DNA of 64,000 nt from Thermodesulfomicrobium sp. WS (GCF_027925145.1 NZ_AP027130.1:496001-560000), one strand, 5' to 3'; shown: positions 1 to 8,850, counted from the first letter of the stretch. A program made the numbers and translations. Notes: a model not told the origin generated them from the sequence alone.

Positions 1-17
1 AAGCCGTGTGGGTTTTT

Positions 18-42
18 GGGCTCGGGGCGGTGTCCCGAGCCC
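18..42. other. GC-rich hairpin upstream of aprB
   Basis: A perfect 9-bp inverted repeat (GGGCTCGGG at 18-26, CCCGAGCCC at 34-42) with a 7-nt loop. No T-run follows it on either strand in the direction of transcription, so it is not a textbook intrinsic terminator. It may close the transcript of a gene outside the window or lie just upstream of the apr promoter. Confidence 0.4.
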
Positions 43-59
43 CGTCAATTCGCAATACC

Positions 60-97
60 TTGACAGCGGGCGGGAAACGTTGGTAAAAGATTCACAA
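60..97 (+). promoter_or_regulatory. aprBA promoter with Rex-like operator
   Basis: TTGACA at 60-65 is a perfect -35 element. TAAAAG at 84-89 lies 18 bp away and matches four of six -10 positions. The 18-mer at 80-97 (TTGGTAA, 4 nt, TTCACAA) matches the Rex consensus TTGTGAA-N4-TTCACAA at 12 of 14 fixed positions and covers the -10. Rex is the NADH-sensing repressor known to control sulfate-reduction genes in Desulfovibrio. Binding here is inferred from the match and its position. Confidence 0.6.
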
Positions 98-162
98 GCG
101 CAACGCGCCTGCCTGTGTGGTTTGGGTCTTTTTTCCAAACAAATCTAGTGACTGGAGGAATT

Positions 163-651
163 ATGCCAACCTTTGTTGATCCGGCAAAGTGTGATGGGTG
201 CAAGGGCGGTGAAAAGACGGCTTGCATGTACATCTGCCCCAACGATCTGATGATCTTGGATCCGGTGGAAATGCGTGCCTACAACCAGGAGCCTTCCGCC
301 TGCTGGGAGTGCTACTCCTGCGTGAAGATTTGTCCTCAGGGCGCCATTACGGCTCGTCCGTACGCGGACTTCGCGCCCATGGGCGGCACCTCGATCCCGC
401 TGCGGAGCGCCGAAGACATCATGTGGACGGTGCAGTTCCGTTCGGGCGAGGTCAAGCGCTTCAAGTTCCCCATCCGTACGACTCCTGAAGGCTCCATTGA
501 TCCCTACGCTGGCAAGCCTGAGCCCGGCAACCTGGATGACGAGTTGCTGTTCACCGAGACCGCGCTGAAGAAGCCCCAGGCTGTTCTGGGCAAGAAGTTC
601 GAGGTGGCCGAGGCCGATCTGAAGCAGGTCTTCAAGTCTGCCGTTGCCTAA
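163..651 (+). CDS. aprB: Adenylylsulfate reductase, beta subunit
   Basis: The iron-sulfur subunit of the cytoplasmic APS reductase, which passes electrons to the FAD of AprA for reduction of adenylyl sulfate to sulfite and AMP. The 162-residue protein has two ferredoxin-like cysteine sets near the N-terminus (CDGCKGG...CMYICP and CWECYSCVKICP), which would hold two [4Fe-4S] clusters. The C-terminal tail, which wraps AprA in known structures, is full length. The start at 163 follows GGAGG at 154-158; the reading frame is open further upstream, but without a ribosome binding site. aprA follows after 42 bp, and the pair is expected to be co-transcribed from the promoter at 60-89. Confidence 0.97.
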   Translation: MPTFVDPAKCDGCKGGEKTACMYICPNDLMILDPVEMRAYNQEPSACWECYSCVKICPQGAITARPYADFAPMGGTSIPLRSAEDIMWTVQFRSGEVKRFKFPIRTTPEGSIDPYAGKPEPGNLDDELLFTETALKKPQAVLGKKFEVAEADLKQVFKSAVA

Positions 652-693
652 GTTTGGGCCTATTGACCAACGTACGATATTCAGGAGGAACAT

Positions 694-2679
694 ATGCCTC
701 AGATTCCTGTGAAAGATCCTGTAAAAGGTTTGCCCCTGGCCGAGCCGGAGCTCGTGGAACTGGAAACCGATGCCCTTATCGTGGGCGGTGGTATGGGCGC
801 TTGCGGCGTGGCTTACGAGGCCTGCCGCTGGGCGGACAAGCACGGTGTGCGTGTGCTTTTGGTGGATAAGGCTGCCCTGGAGCGTTCCGGCGCGGTGGCC
901 CAGGGTCTGTCCGCCATCAATACCTACCTCGGCAAGAACGAGCCCGATGACTACGTGCGCATGGTGCGTACCGACCTCATGGGCCTGGTGCGTGAAGACC
1001 TGATCTTCGACCTGGGCCGCCACGTGGATGATTCCGTCCATCTGTTCGAAGAGTGGGGCCTGCCCTGCTGGATCAAGAAGGACGGCAAGAACCTGGACGG
1101 CGCCGAGGCCAAGAAACAGGGCTTTTCGCTGCGCAAGGGCGACGAGCCGGTGCGCTCCGGCCGTTGGCAGATCATGATCAACGGTGAGTCCTACAAGTGC
1201 ATCGTGGCCGAGGCCGCCAAGAAGGCCCTGGGCGAAGATCGCTACATGGAGCGTGTCTTCATCGTGAAGCTGCTCTTGGACGCCAAGGTGGAGAACCGCA
1301 TCGCTGGCGCCGTGGGCTTCTCGGTGCGCGAGAACAAAGTGTATGTCATCAAGGCCAACGCCATCTGCTGCGCCTGCGGCGGTGCGGTGAACGTGTACCG
1401 TCCCCGCTCCACGGGTGAAGGTATGGGCCGCGCCTGGTACCCGGTGTGGAACGCTGGCTCCACCTACACCATGTGTGCGCAGGTGGGCGCTGAGATGACC
1501 ATGATGGAAAACCGTTTCGTCCCGGCTCGCTTCAAGGACGGTTACGGTCCGGTGGGTGCCTGGTTCTTGCTCTTCAAGGCCAAGGCCACCAACGCCAAGG
1601 GCGAGGACTACTGCGTCACCAACCGCGCCATGCTCAAGCCCTACGAGGATCGCGGCTACGCCAAGGGTCAGGTCATCCCCACCTGTCTGCGCAACCACAT
1701 GATGCTGCGCGAGATGCGTGAAGGCCGTGGTCCCATCTACATGGACACCGCCACTGCCCTGCAGACCACCTTCAAAGAGCTGACTCCCAAGGAGCAGAAG
1801 CACCTGGAGTCCGAAGCGTGGGAAGACTTCCTCGACATGTGCGTGGGCCAGGCCAACCTGTGGGCTTGTATGAACATCAAGCCCGAGGAGCGCGGCTCCG
1901 AGATCATGCCCACCGAGCCCTATCTGCTGGGTTCCCACTCCGGCTGCTGCGGCATCTGGGTGTCGGGTCCGGACGAGGAATGGGTGCCGGAAGAGTACAA
2001 GGTCCGTGCGGACAACGGCAAGGTGTACAACCGTATGACCACGGTCAACGGCCTGTTCACCTGCGCTGACGGCGTGGGCGCTTCTGGTCACAAGTTCTCC
2101 TCGGGTTCGCACGCCGAGGGCCGTATCGTGGGCAAGCAGATGGTGCGCTGGTGCGTGGACCACAAGGACTTCAAGCCCACCCTGCAGCTCGATGCCGAAG
2201 CCCTGAAGAAAGAGATCTATCAGCCCTGGTACACCTACGAGCAGTACAAGGGTGCTTCCACGGATCCGGTGGTCAACCCCAACTACATTACCCCGCACAA
2301 CTTCATGATGCGCCTCATCAAGGCCACCGATGAATACGGCGGCGGCGTGGCCACTCTGTACACCACCTCCGAGAAGCTGCTCGACACCGGTTTCGCCCTG
2401 CTCGACATGCTCGAGGAAGATTCCAAGAAGCTGGCTGCTCGCGACCTGCACGAGCTTTTGCGCTGCTGGGAACAGTACCACCGTCTGTGGACCGTGCGCC
2501 TGCACATGCAGCACATCCGCTTCCGTCAGGAAAGCCGTTACCCCGGCTTCTACTATCGTGCCGACTTCATGGGCATCGATGACTCCAAGTGGAAGTGCTT
2601 CGTCAACTCCAAGTACGATCCGAAGACCGGTGAGACCACTGTCTTCAAGAGACACTACTACCAGATCATCCCTGACTAG
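694..2679 (+). CDS. aprA: Adenylylsulfate reductase, alpha subunit
   Basis: The FAD subunit of dissimilatory APS reductase, 661 residues, the usual length for the family. It belongs to the fumarate reductase/succinate dehydrogenase flavoprotein superfamily. An N-terminal dinucleotide-binding motif (ALIVGGGMGACG, about residues 26-37) is followed by the flavin and APS-binding domains. Conserved AprA blocks such as NAICCACGGAVNVYRP and SGSHAEGRIVGKQ are present. A strong AGGAGG precedes the ATG. It forms a heterodimer with AprB and receives electrons from the Qmo complex encoded just downstream. A strong terminator follows the stop by 15 bp, so qmo is probably separately promoted. Confidence 0.97.
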   Translation: MPQIPVKDPVKGLPLAEPELVELETDALIVGGGMGACGVAYEACRWADKHGVRVLLVDKAALERSGAVAQGLSAINTYLGKNEPDDYVRMVRTDLMGLVREDLIFDLGRHVDDSVHLFEEWGLPCWIKKDGKNLDGAEAKKQGFSLRKGDEPVRSGRWQIMINGESYKCIVAEAAKKALGEDRYMERVFIVKLLLDAKVENRIAGAVGFSVRENKVYVIKANAICCACGGAVNVYRPRSTGEGMGRAWYPVWNAGSTYTMCAQVGAEMTMMENRFVPARFKDGYGPVGAWFLLFKAKATNAKGEDYCVTNRAMLKPYEDRGYAKGQVIPTCLRNHMMLREMREGRGPIYMDTATALQTTFKELTPKEQKHLESEAWEDFLDMCVGQANLWACMNIKPEERGSEIMPTEPYLLGSHSGCCGIWVSGPDEEWVPEEYKVRADNGKVYNRMTTVNGLFTCADGVGASGHKFSSGSHAEGRIVGKQMVRWCVDHKDFKPTLQLDAEALKKEIYQPWYTYEQYKGASTDPVVNPNYITPHNFMMRLIKATDEYGGGVATLYTTSEKLLDTGFALLDMLEEDSKKLAARDLHELLRCWEQYHRLWTVRLHMQHIRFRQESRYPGFYYRADFMGIDDSKWKCFVNSKYDPKTGETTVFKRHYYQIIPD

Positions 2680-2694
2680 TTCATGGGCCACGAA

Positions 2695-2723
2695 AGGCTG
2701 CGGGGCTCGCCCCGCAGCCTTTT
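2695..2723 (+). terminator. Intrinsic terminator after aprA
   Basis: An 11-bp perfect GC-rich stem (AGGCTGCGGGG at 2695-2705 with CCCCGCAGCCT at 2710-2720), a 4-nt loop and a short T-run (2720-2723, then CTTTC). It lies 15 bp after the aprA stop codon. Confidence 0.85.
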
Positions 2724-2733
2724 CTTTCGCGGC

Positions 2734-2805
2734 AATAGAATGGTCTCTGTATGATCTGTAACGGATCGTGAAGGTTGTTATAGATCATGCTTGGGCCATT
2801 CTATT
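2734..2805 (+). promoter_or_regulatory. Long hairpin in the aprA-qmoA gap
   Basis: Two nested 12-bp stems, each perfect if one G-U pair is allowed: 2734-2745 with 2794-2805, and 2751-2762 with 2777-2788. They are separated by a symmetrical 5x5 internal loop, and two further G-U pairs shorten the apical loop to 10 nt. It sits between the aprA terminator and the qmoA ribosome binding site. TATAGAT at 2779-2785 could serve as a -10 element, so the element may be a transcribed leader structure or a large operator. I do not recognise a known RNA family. Confidence 0.6.
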
Positions 2806-2843
2806 CATTTTATGGCCTTCAACGTTGTCCTGGGAGGAATGTA

Positions 2844-4085
2844 ATGGCGAATACCAGCATACTTGTCATCGGTGGCGGGTTCGCGGGGATGACCGCCGCC
2901 CTGGAAGCCGCGGAGCTGGGCCACGAAGTCTATCTCGTGGAAAAGTCTCCGTACTTGGGCGGACGGGTCATGCAACTCAATAAGTACTTTCCCAAGCTTT
3001 GTCCGCCATCCTGTGGTCTGGAGATCCAGTACCAGCGCATCAAAAACAATCCGCTGGTCAAATTTTTCACGTTGGCTGAAGTGGTCAAGGTAGAAGGCTC
3101 CAAAGGCAACTATACGGCTACGGTACGGGTGCGCCCGCGCCACACGGCCCCCAATAGTGTGGACTTGAGCGCCGTGGCCAAGGGGCTGTCCGGCGAGGTC
3201 GTGAGTGAATTTGAATTCGGCCTGGCCCGCCGCAAGGGCCTGTATCTGGACGTACCCTTTGCGTTCCCGCAGCGGTACGTGGTGGACAAGGCGTGTCTGA
3301 CGGATGCGGACAAGAGCGCGTTGTCGGCGTGTCCGCATGTCAACTTGACGGAAGAGGAGCGCCTCATCCCGCTCCAGGTGGGCGCCATTGTGGTGGCCAC
3401 AGGTTGGCAGCCCTATGATGTCACCCGTCTCACCAATCTCGGTGCCGGAACGGTGAAGAACTGCATTTCCAACATGCAGATGGAGCGTCTGGCGTCCCCC
3501 TACGGGCCGACCCAGGGCAAGATTCTGCGTCCCTCGGATGGGCGTGCGCCGAAGAAGGTCGCGTTCGTGCAGTGCGCAGGCTCCCGGGATGAAAATCATC
3601 TGTCGTTCTGCTCGTACATCTGCTGCATGGCATCGCTCAAGCAGGCGCAGTACGTCCGCGAGCAGTATCCGGATGCGGATATCACGGTGTTTTACATCGA
3701 CCTGCGCACCCCTGGCCGCTATGAGTCCTTTGCCGAAAAAGTCTTGGCGGATCCCAAGATCCACGCCATCAAAGGCAAGGTGGCGGCCGTGGCCCAGGAT
3801 AAGGCAGGGGATGACGTCTGGGTGACGGTGGAAGATGCCGTGACCGGCGCCAAGTCGGTGGAGCGCTTTGATTTGGTGGTCTTGGCCACGGGCATGCAGC
3901 CGAGCCTTGCCGCCCAGAAACTGCCTCTGGACGTGACGGTGGACGAGGAAGGGTTCATTGTGAACGGTGAGGACCAAGGGATTTTCGTGGCTGGCTGCGC
4001 CAAACAGCCGTTGGATGTCATGAAGACGGCCCAGTCCGCCACGGCTGCAGCCATGAAGGCGATCCAGACGGTGAGAGGGAGGTAG
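2844..4085 (+). CDS. qmoA: QmoA, FAD subunit of quinone-interacting oxidoreductase
   Basis: A flavoprotein subunit of QmoABC, the membrane complex that carries electrons from menaquinol to APS reductase. The 413-residue protein resembles HdrA, with an N-terminal FAD motif (VIGGGFAGMTAALEAAELG) and an HdrA-type central region including CPPSCGLE and the CAGSRDENHLSFCSYICC cysteine block. The start at 2844 is chosen because GGGAGG lies just upstream; an in-frame ATG at 2787 would lie inside the long hairpin and has no ribosome binding site. qmoB starts 3 bp after the stop. Confidence 0.95.
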   Translation: MANTSILVIGGGFAGMTAALEAAELGHEVYLVEKSPYLGGRVMQLNKYFPKLCPPSCGLEIQYQRIKNNPLVKFFTLAEVVKVEGSKGNYTATVRVRPRHTAPNSVDLSAVAKGLSGEVVSEFEFGLARRKGLYLDVPFAFPQRYVVDKACLTDADKSALSACPHVNLTEEERLIPLQVGAIVVATGWQPYDVTRLTNLGAGTVKNCISNMQMERLASPYGPTQGKILRPSDGRAPKKVAFVQCAGSRDENHLSFCSYICCMASLKQAQYVREQYPDADITVFYIDLRTPGRYESFAEKVLADPKIHAIKGKVAAVAQDKAGDDVWVTVEDAVTGAKSVERFDLVVLATGMQPSLAAQKLPLDVTVDEEGFIVNGEDQGIFVAGCAKQPLDVMKTAQSATAAAMKAIQTVRGR

Positions 4086-4088
4086 ACC

Positions 4089-6377
4089 ATGGCTGAAAAA
4101 ATTGGTGTATATTTTGATGAAGCCTCGCTGGGGGGAGCCCTGGATCTCGCCGCCCTCATGGATGGCGTGCGTGCCAAGTGGGGCGCCACCTGTCCTGTGG
4201 TGAAGTCGCACCCGCAGCTTGCCTCGGACGAAGGGCGGGCCATGATTCAGGCCGATATCGACGCCGGGACCGTGGACGGCGTGTGCATTTGTGGCTCTTC
4301 TCCGCGTGTGGATTGGGACATCTATCGCTTCCCTGGTGTGCTCGTGGAACGGGTGAACCTGCGGGAGCAATGCGTTTTGTGTTATCAGGACCCCAAAGGC
4401 CAGCCCGTGGTTCCGGGCGCCACTCCGGAACTCTTGCAGAAGATGGCCACCGACTATGTGAACATGGGCGTGGTCAAGCTCCAGAAGGCGACCCAGCCGG
4501 GAGGCGGCGAGATCGAAGCGGTGCGCCGCGTATTGGTCGTGGGCGGCGGCTTTGCCGGCCTGACGGCGGCCCTGGATGTGGCCTCGTTGGGCTATGAAGT
4601 GGTCCTGGTGGAAAAGAAGGACCACCTCGGCGGCGCGGCGGCGGAGATGTATAAGACCATCCCGCTGACCCCCCCGTACACGCAGGCACAGCCCACCGGG
4701 GTGGAGAAGAAGATCGCGGCAGTGCAGGCCAGTGAGAACATCACGGTACTGCTTGGTGCCCAGCTCAAGTCCTTGGCCGGTGCGCCGGGGCAGTACACGG
4801 CCACCATCGCCGTGGACGGCGCGGAGCGCACCGAAGAAGTCGGCGCAGTGGTGCTGGCCACGGGCTGGACGCCGCTGGATGCCAGCTACCTCAAGCCCTT
4901 GGGGTATGGTCGCCTCAAGAACGTGGTCACGGCCTGGGAATTCGAGGCCATGGCCAAGGCGGGCGCCATTGTGCGCAAGTCCGACGGCGCCAAGCCTCAA
5001 AAGGTGCTTTTCCTCTTGGGCTTTGGTGAGGCCCTGGCGCCGTTTGCGGAAAAAGAGCGCGCCGAAGCAGAGGCGGCGGCCAAGAAGGCTGAAAGCAAAG
5101 AAGAAAGTGACGCGCCCAAGACCAACTTCGTCAAGCAGCTCACCTACAAGCATTTGCCCTTTACCTCGGAGTTGACCTCGCTCACGGCCCTCAAGCAGGC
5201 CGGGTATGTGCGGGAGTTTTTGCCCGAGAGCATCGCCATGATCGTCTACGAGCACATGATGGTGCCGGGGGTGAACGAGCTGTACTACAAAGCCGCCCAG
5301 AATGATCCGGGTATCATGATGACCAAGGGCATCGTGCGCGAAGTGCGTGATGGCGGCGACGGCGATGTGGTGGTGGTCTTGGAGGACACCCTTTTGGGCG
5401 CCAAGGTGGAGATCGAGGCCGATCTGGTGGTGGTCCCCACAGGCATGGTGCCCACCACGGCCTTGGAGCCGGTGCTCAACCTCAAATACCGCCAGGGGCC
5501 GGCCTTCCCGGATCTGCAGCTCTTCAGCGGCTACGCCGACTCCAACTATATCTGCTTCCCGTACGAGACGCGGCGCACCGGCATCTATGCTGCCGGCGCG
5601 GTGCGGCAGCCCATGACCTTGGCCCTGACCGAGACCGATGCTGCCGGTGCGGCCCTCAAGGCGGTGCAGTGCCTGGAGTCCGCCAATCGCGGCATGGCGG
5701 TGCACCCGCGTTCGGGCGACCTGTCCTTCCCCAAGTTCAATCTGCTGCGTTGTACCCAGTGTAAGCGTTGCACTGAGGAATGTCCCTTCGGCGCCTTGGA
5801 TGAGGACGAAAAGGGCAATCCCATGCCCAATACCTCCCGGTGTCGGCGCTGCGGCACCTGCATGGGCGCATGTCCCGAGCGCGTCATCTCCTTTGACAAC
5901 TACAACATCGATCAGATCGGCTCCATGATCAAACAGGTGGATGTGCCGGACGACATCGAGACCGGCGGCCCGCGTTTCCTCATCCTGGCCTGCGAGAACG
6001 ACGCCTACCCGGCCCTGGATATCGCTGCCCTGCAGGGGAAATCCTGGAGCCCGTACGTGCGCATCATCCCGGTGCGCTGCCTTGGCTCCGTGAACACCAT
6101 CTGGATCGCGGACGCCATGTCCAAAGGCACCGACGGCTGCCTGCTTCTTGGTTGTAAGTACGGCGAGGACTACCAATGCCACTTCGTCAAGGGTTCGGAG
6201 TTGTGTAACCGCCGCATGGCCAACATCGGTGAGACCCTGGGCAAGTTGGGCATCGAGACCGAGCGCGTGCAGCAGCTTCAGGTGGCCATTGACGACTACG
6301 CCATCGTCCCCGAACTGATTGATAAGTTCGTGAGTGATATCATGAAGCTCGGTCCCAACCCGTTCAAGGGCTACTAG
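4089..6377 (+). CDS. qmoB: QmoB, FAD/Fe-S subunit with MvhD-like tail
   Basis: The largest soluble subunit of Qmo, 762 residues. It has an HdrA-like flavoprotein region with a dinucleotide motif (VLVVGGGFAGLTAALDVASL, near residue 150). A two-cluster ferredoxin block follows at about residues 555-600 (CTQCKRCTEECPFGA and CRRCGTCMGACPERV). The C-terminal 120 residues are MvhD-like, with the CLGSVN and GCKYGEDYQCH motifs. MvhD domains pass electrons between hydrogenase and heterodisulfide reductase in methanogens, consistent with a role in linking Qmo to AprBA. It sits 3 bp after qmoA and 9 bp before qmoC. Confidence 0.95.
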   Translation: MAEKIGVYFDEASLGGALDLAALMDGVRAKWGATCPVVKSHPQLASDEGRAMIQADIDAGTVDGVCICGSSPRVDWDIYRFPGVLVERVNLREQCVLCYQDPKGQPVVPGATPELLQKMATDYVNMGVVKLQKATQPGGGEIEAVRRVLVVGGGFAGLTAALDVASLGYEVVLVEKKDHLGGAAAEMYKTIPLTPPYTQAQPTGVEKKIAAVQASENITVLLGAQLKSLAGAPGQYTATIAVDGAERTEEVGAVVLATGWTPLDASYLKPLGYGRLKNVVTAWEFEAMAKAGAIVRKSDGAKPQKVLFLLGFGEALAPFAEKERAEAEAAAKKAESKEESDAPKTNFVKQLTYKHLPFTSELTSLTALKQAGYVREFLPESIAMIVYEHMMVPGVNELYYKAAQNDPGIMMTKGIVREVRDGGDGDVVVVLEDTLLGAKVEIEADLVVVPTGMVPTTALEPVLNLKYRQGPAFPDLQLFSGYADSNYICFPYETRRTGIYAAGAVRQPMTLALTETDAAGAALKAVQCLESANRGMAVHPRSGDLSFPKFNLLRCTQCKRCTEECPFGALDEDEKGNPMPNTSRCRRCGTCMGACPERVISFDNYNIDQIGSMIKQVDVPDDIETGGPRFLILACENDAYPALDIAALQGKSWSPYVRIIPVRCLGSVNTIWIADAMSKGTDGCLLLGCKYGEDYQCHFVKGSELCNRRMANIGETLGKLGIETERVQQLQVAIDDYAIVPELIDKFVSDIMKLGPNPFKGY

Positions 6378-6386
6378 GAGGCTTGC

Positions 6387-7613
6387 ATGTCCAAAACGGT
6401 ACGCATCGAACCCAATGTGCAATTCGTCAAGGAATTGCAGGAGGTGGGAGGCGAGGACCTCAAGAAGTGCTACCAGTGCGCCACGTGCTCGGTAGCCTGC
6501 CCCATGTCTCCTGCGGATAACCCCTACCCGCGCAAAGAGATGATCTGGGCGCAGTGGGGGCTCAAAGACAAGCTCTTGAACGACATCGACATCTGGCTGT
6601 GCCACAATTGCGGCACCTGTTCGGATCTGTGTCCTCGCGGGGCCAAACCCGGTGACCTGCTCGCTGCCTTGCGCAACATGACCTACCGCAAGCTGGTGCC
6701 GCCGGCCATCATCGGGGAGTGGATGAGCTCGCCCAAGCATCTGCCGATCCTGGCAGGCATCCCGGCGGTCATCTTCGGCATCGTCTGGATGATCCGCGCC
6801 GCCATGGTGGGGAGCTTCTTCCCGGTGACGGAGGAAGGCAAGATCGTGTACGGGAACCTCTTCCCCGGCGATTTCACCATCGATCCCATCTTCGGCCTCA
6901 CCGCCCTTTTTGTGCTCATCTGCTTTGCCGTGGGGGTCCGCAACCTTATCGAGGGGTTCAAGAGCACGGTGACGGACACCTTTGTCATCGGCTACAAAAA
7001 GCCCACCATCAAAGAGGCCATCATCGATGCCATCAAGTATGAGGTGCTCCAGCATACGCGCTTCAAAGATTGCATCGACGAGCCTGCGGATGAGGAGCGG
7101 GTCAAAGGCCATTTGCTCTTGTTCTACGGCTTTGTGGCCTGCTTCATCGTCACCTCCATCGTGGCCGTGGCCCATTGGGGCGGTAAGATCGTGCACTTCT
7201 TGGAGCCCATTGGGCACACCCCCATGCCTTTGTGGAGCCCGGTGAAGATCCTGGCCAATGTGGGGGCAGTGCTGCTTTTGACCGGTCTTACCTTGCTTAC
7301 CCGCCGTCGCCTCAATCTCGAGCGTCGCAAGAGCCGCTCCAACTACTATGATTGGTATCTCTTGGGGGTGATCTGGGCGGTGACGCTGACAGGTATTGGC
7401 TCGGAGGTGTTCCGTCTGGCCGCCGTGGCCCCGCTTGCCTTCTTCACCTACTACCTGCATCTGGTGAGCATCTTCATGCTCATTGCCTATCTGCCGTGGT
7501 CCAAGCTGGGCCATTTGGTGTACCGGACCACCGCGCTCATCTATGCGCGGTACGTGGGCCGTCTGCCCATTGGCGAAAAACTCATCGAGGACGAGAAAGT
7601 CTTTGTCATTTAA
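6387..7613 (+). CDS. qmoC: QmoC, Fe-S/membrane subunit
   Basis: The membrane anchor and quinol-oxidising subunit of Qmo, 408 residues. The N-terminal third is HdrC-like with two [4Fe-4S] motifs (CYQCATCSVACP and CHNCGTCSDLCPRGA). The remainder is a NarI/HdrE-like cytochrome b domain with about six hydrophobic segments between residues 115 and 375; histidines inside or beside these are candidate haem ligands. AGGAGGCTTGC precedes the ATG. It follows qmoB by 9 bp and is followed by qmoD, the standard order in Desulfovibrio. Confidence 0.95.
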   Translation: MSKTVRIEPNVQFVKELQEVGGEDLKKCYQCATCSVACPMSPADNPYPRKEMIWAQWGLKDKLLNDIDIWLCHNCGTCSDLCPRGAKPGDLLAALRNMTYRKLVPPAIIGEWMSSPKHLPILAGIPAVIFGIVWMIRAAMVGSFFPVTEEGKIVYGNLFPGDFTIDPIFGLTALFVLICFAVGVRNLIEGFKSTVTDTFVIGYKKPTIKEAIIDAIKYEVLQHTRFKDCIDEPADEERVKGHLLLFYGFVACFIVTSIVAVAHWGGKIVHFLEPIGHTPMPLWSPVKILANVGAVLLLTGLTLLTRRRLNLERRKSRSNYYDWYLLGVIWAVTLTGIGSEVFRLAAVAPLAFFTYYLHLVSIFMLIAYLPWSKLGHLVYRTTALIYARYVGRLPIGEKLIEDEKVFVI

Positions 7614-7631
7614 TCAAGAGGAGGACGCATC

Positions 7632-8300
7632 ATGTCGGAAGCCCGGAAGATTTTTCCCATGGAGACCTTTGTGGCCTACATCAAAGGCGAGGCCAATGAT
7701 CAGGTGAATGAAATGCTGAGCTACCTCGTGCAGCGGGAGCTCGCTGCCGAGTTCGCTCCCTTTGCCGCGGCTCTGGCCAAGGCGTGGATTTATGAGCAGC
7801 ACCCGGAACTCACCAAGATGTCCAAGGGACAGATGGTGGAGCTGGGTCAGTCGGTGTCGGTGGCGCCCATGCCGGTGCGCGCCAAGGCTGAAGTGGACGC
7901 GGTGTTCGAGAAGCTGGAAGGCTTTGCCGCCAAGATTGCTGCTGCGGAGGCGAAAATTGCGGATCTGCAGTCCACGGTAGCTGCCAAGGACGCCGAGATC
8001 GCCAAGCTGCAGGCCAAGGTGAAGGAGTACGAAAGCGAGAAGAAGGGCGAGGCCGAGAAGCTGTTCGTCACTACCGAGGCGCGGGTTGCTGAGTTCACCG
8101 CCAAGCTGGAAGAGCTCCTCAAGCAGGTGGAAGAAGTGAAGAAGACCGGTGTGGTCGTGGCCGGCGTGGCTGGCGCGGCGGCTGCCGCGGCTCCGGCTGC
8201 AGGCGGCGAGGCCGCGGGTGCTCCGGCCCAGGCCGAGGCTGGTTCGGACTTCGGTTTCTCCGGCGGTGCTGCGGACCCCTTCTCCGACGCCAACTGGTAA
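7632..8300 (+). CDS. qmoD: QmoD-like coiled-coil protein
   Basis: A 222-residue cytoplasmic protein placed as the fourth qmo gene in Desulfovibrio, where the homologue is needed for normal growth on sulfate; its biochemical role is not settled. Residues 1-75 form a helical domain. Residues 85-170 form a long coiled coil rich in Ala, Lys and Glu (for example KIAAAEAKIADLQS). The tail is low-complexity Ala/Gly/Pro, ending in acidic and aromatic residues (SDFGFSGG to DPFSDANW). AGAGGAGG precedes the ATG, 18 bp after qmoC. It could be an assembly factor or adaptor between AprBA and Qmo; this is inference. Confidence 0.8.
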   Translation: MSEARKIFPMETFVAYIKGEANDQVNEMLSYLVQRELAAEFAPFAAALAKAWIYEQHPELTKMSKGQMVELGQSVSVAPMPVRAKAEVDAVFEKLEGFAAKIAAAEAKIADLQSTVAAKDAEIAKLQAKVKEYESEKKGEAEKLFVTTEARVAEFTAKLEELLKQVEEVKKTGVVVAGVAGAAAAAAPAAGGEAAGAPAQAEAGSDFGFSGGAADPFSDANW

Positions 8301-8342
8301 AAAATGGGCTCCCTGCCAACGGGCGCGGGAGCCTTGGAAAAA

Positions 8343-8378
8343 AATCCGCACTCTTTTCCGAGGGTGCGGATTTTTTTT
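8343..8378 (+). terminator. Intrinsic terminator after qmoD
   Basis: The stem AATCCGCAC with GTGCGGATT is followed by a run of eight T residues (8371-8378). The left side is preceded by AAAAA, so it can also end the convergent minus-strand transcript whose last gene stops at 8377. Confidence 0.85.
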
Positions 8379-8850
8379 ATCTCCTGTTTCGCCGAGCCAA
8401 CAGCGCCACCGGCGCGAGGACAAAGGGCAGGGCGAGGTGGAGCCAGTCCAGAAGCATCGTGGTCGTCGGCGAGAAAAAGAACCCCGGGGTGTTCTTGGCT
8501 ACCCGGGCGAGTCCCGTAGCCACGATGCCGAGCCAGAGGGCGGCCTTGAGCACGGTGGCCCGGCGGGGCCGCCATCCGCGGCGCCACGCCGCAAGGGCAA
8601 AGGTAGCCCGGTAGCTCAACCAGAAGAGCAGCAGTGCGGCGAGCGCGTAGTGCATGCGGTGGGTGGCGTAAAAGTCCGCAGTCCAGGCAAAGCCCGGCAC
8701 GTCCGCCAGGTAGTAGCGTTTGAAAATGGGCATCTGGGCCAGCCCAGTAAACAGCAGACCGAAGACAACGGCCGCTGCCAAGCGCCGCTGCCACGCGGGC
8801 GGCGTAGACATGGCGGCTTGCGGCGCAGTCCCTGGGTTACTTGTCTTCAT
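8377..8850 (-). CDS. Four-helix membrane protein of the cytochrome/Fe-S module
   Basis: A 157-residue hydrophobic protein with about four transmembrane segments (roughly residues 20-40, 58-80, 98-118, 133-150). Histidines in DFYATHRMHY and LLDWLHLALP lie at membrane edges and could bind haem, giving a cytochrome-b-like fold, but I do not recognise the family. The start at 8850 has an AAGGAGG site; the gene overlaps the end of the Fe-S protein gene by 14 bp, so the two are translationally coupled. As last gene of the octahaem operon it probably anchors or accepts electrons for that complex. Confidence 0.7.
   Translation of the reverse strand: MKTSNPGTAPQAAMSTPPAWQRRLAAAVVFGLLFTGLAQMPIFKRYYLADVPGFAWTADFYATHRMHYALAALLLFWLSYRATFALAAWRRGWRPRRATVLKAALWLGIVATGLARVAKNTPGFFFSPTTTMLLDWLHLALPFVLAPVALLARRNRR

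Noticed and set aside
2805-7514. A minus-strand open frame of more than 1500 codons opposite qmoABC
   Set aside because: It is antisense to well-recognised genes with perfect ribosome binding sites. Long antisense frames are expected in GC-rich DNA, and its translation is low-complexity and His-rich with no known domain.
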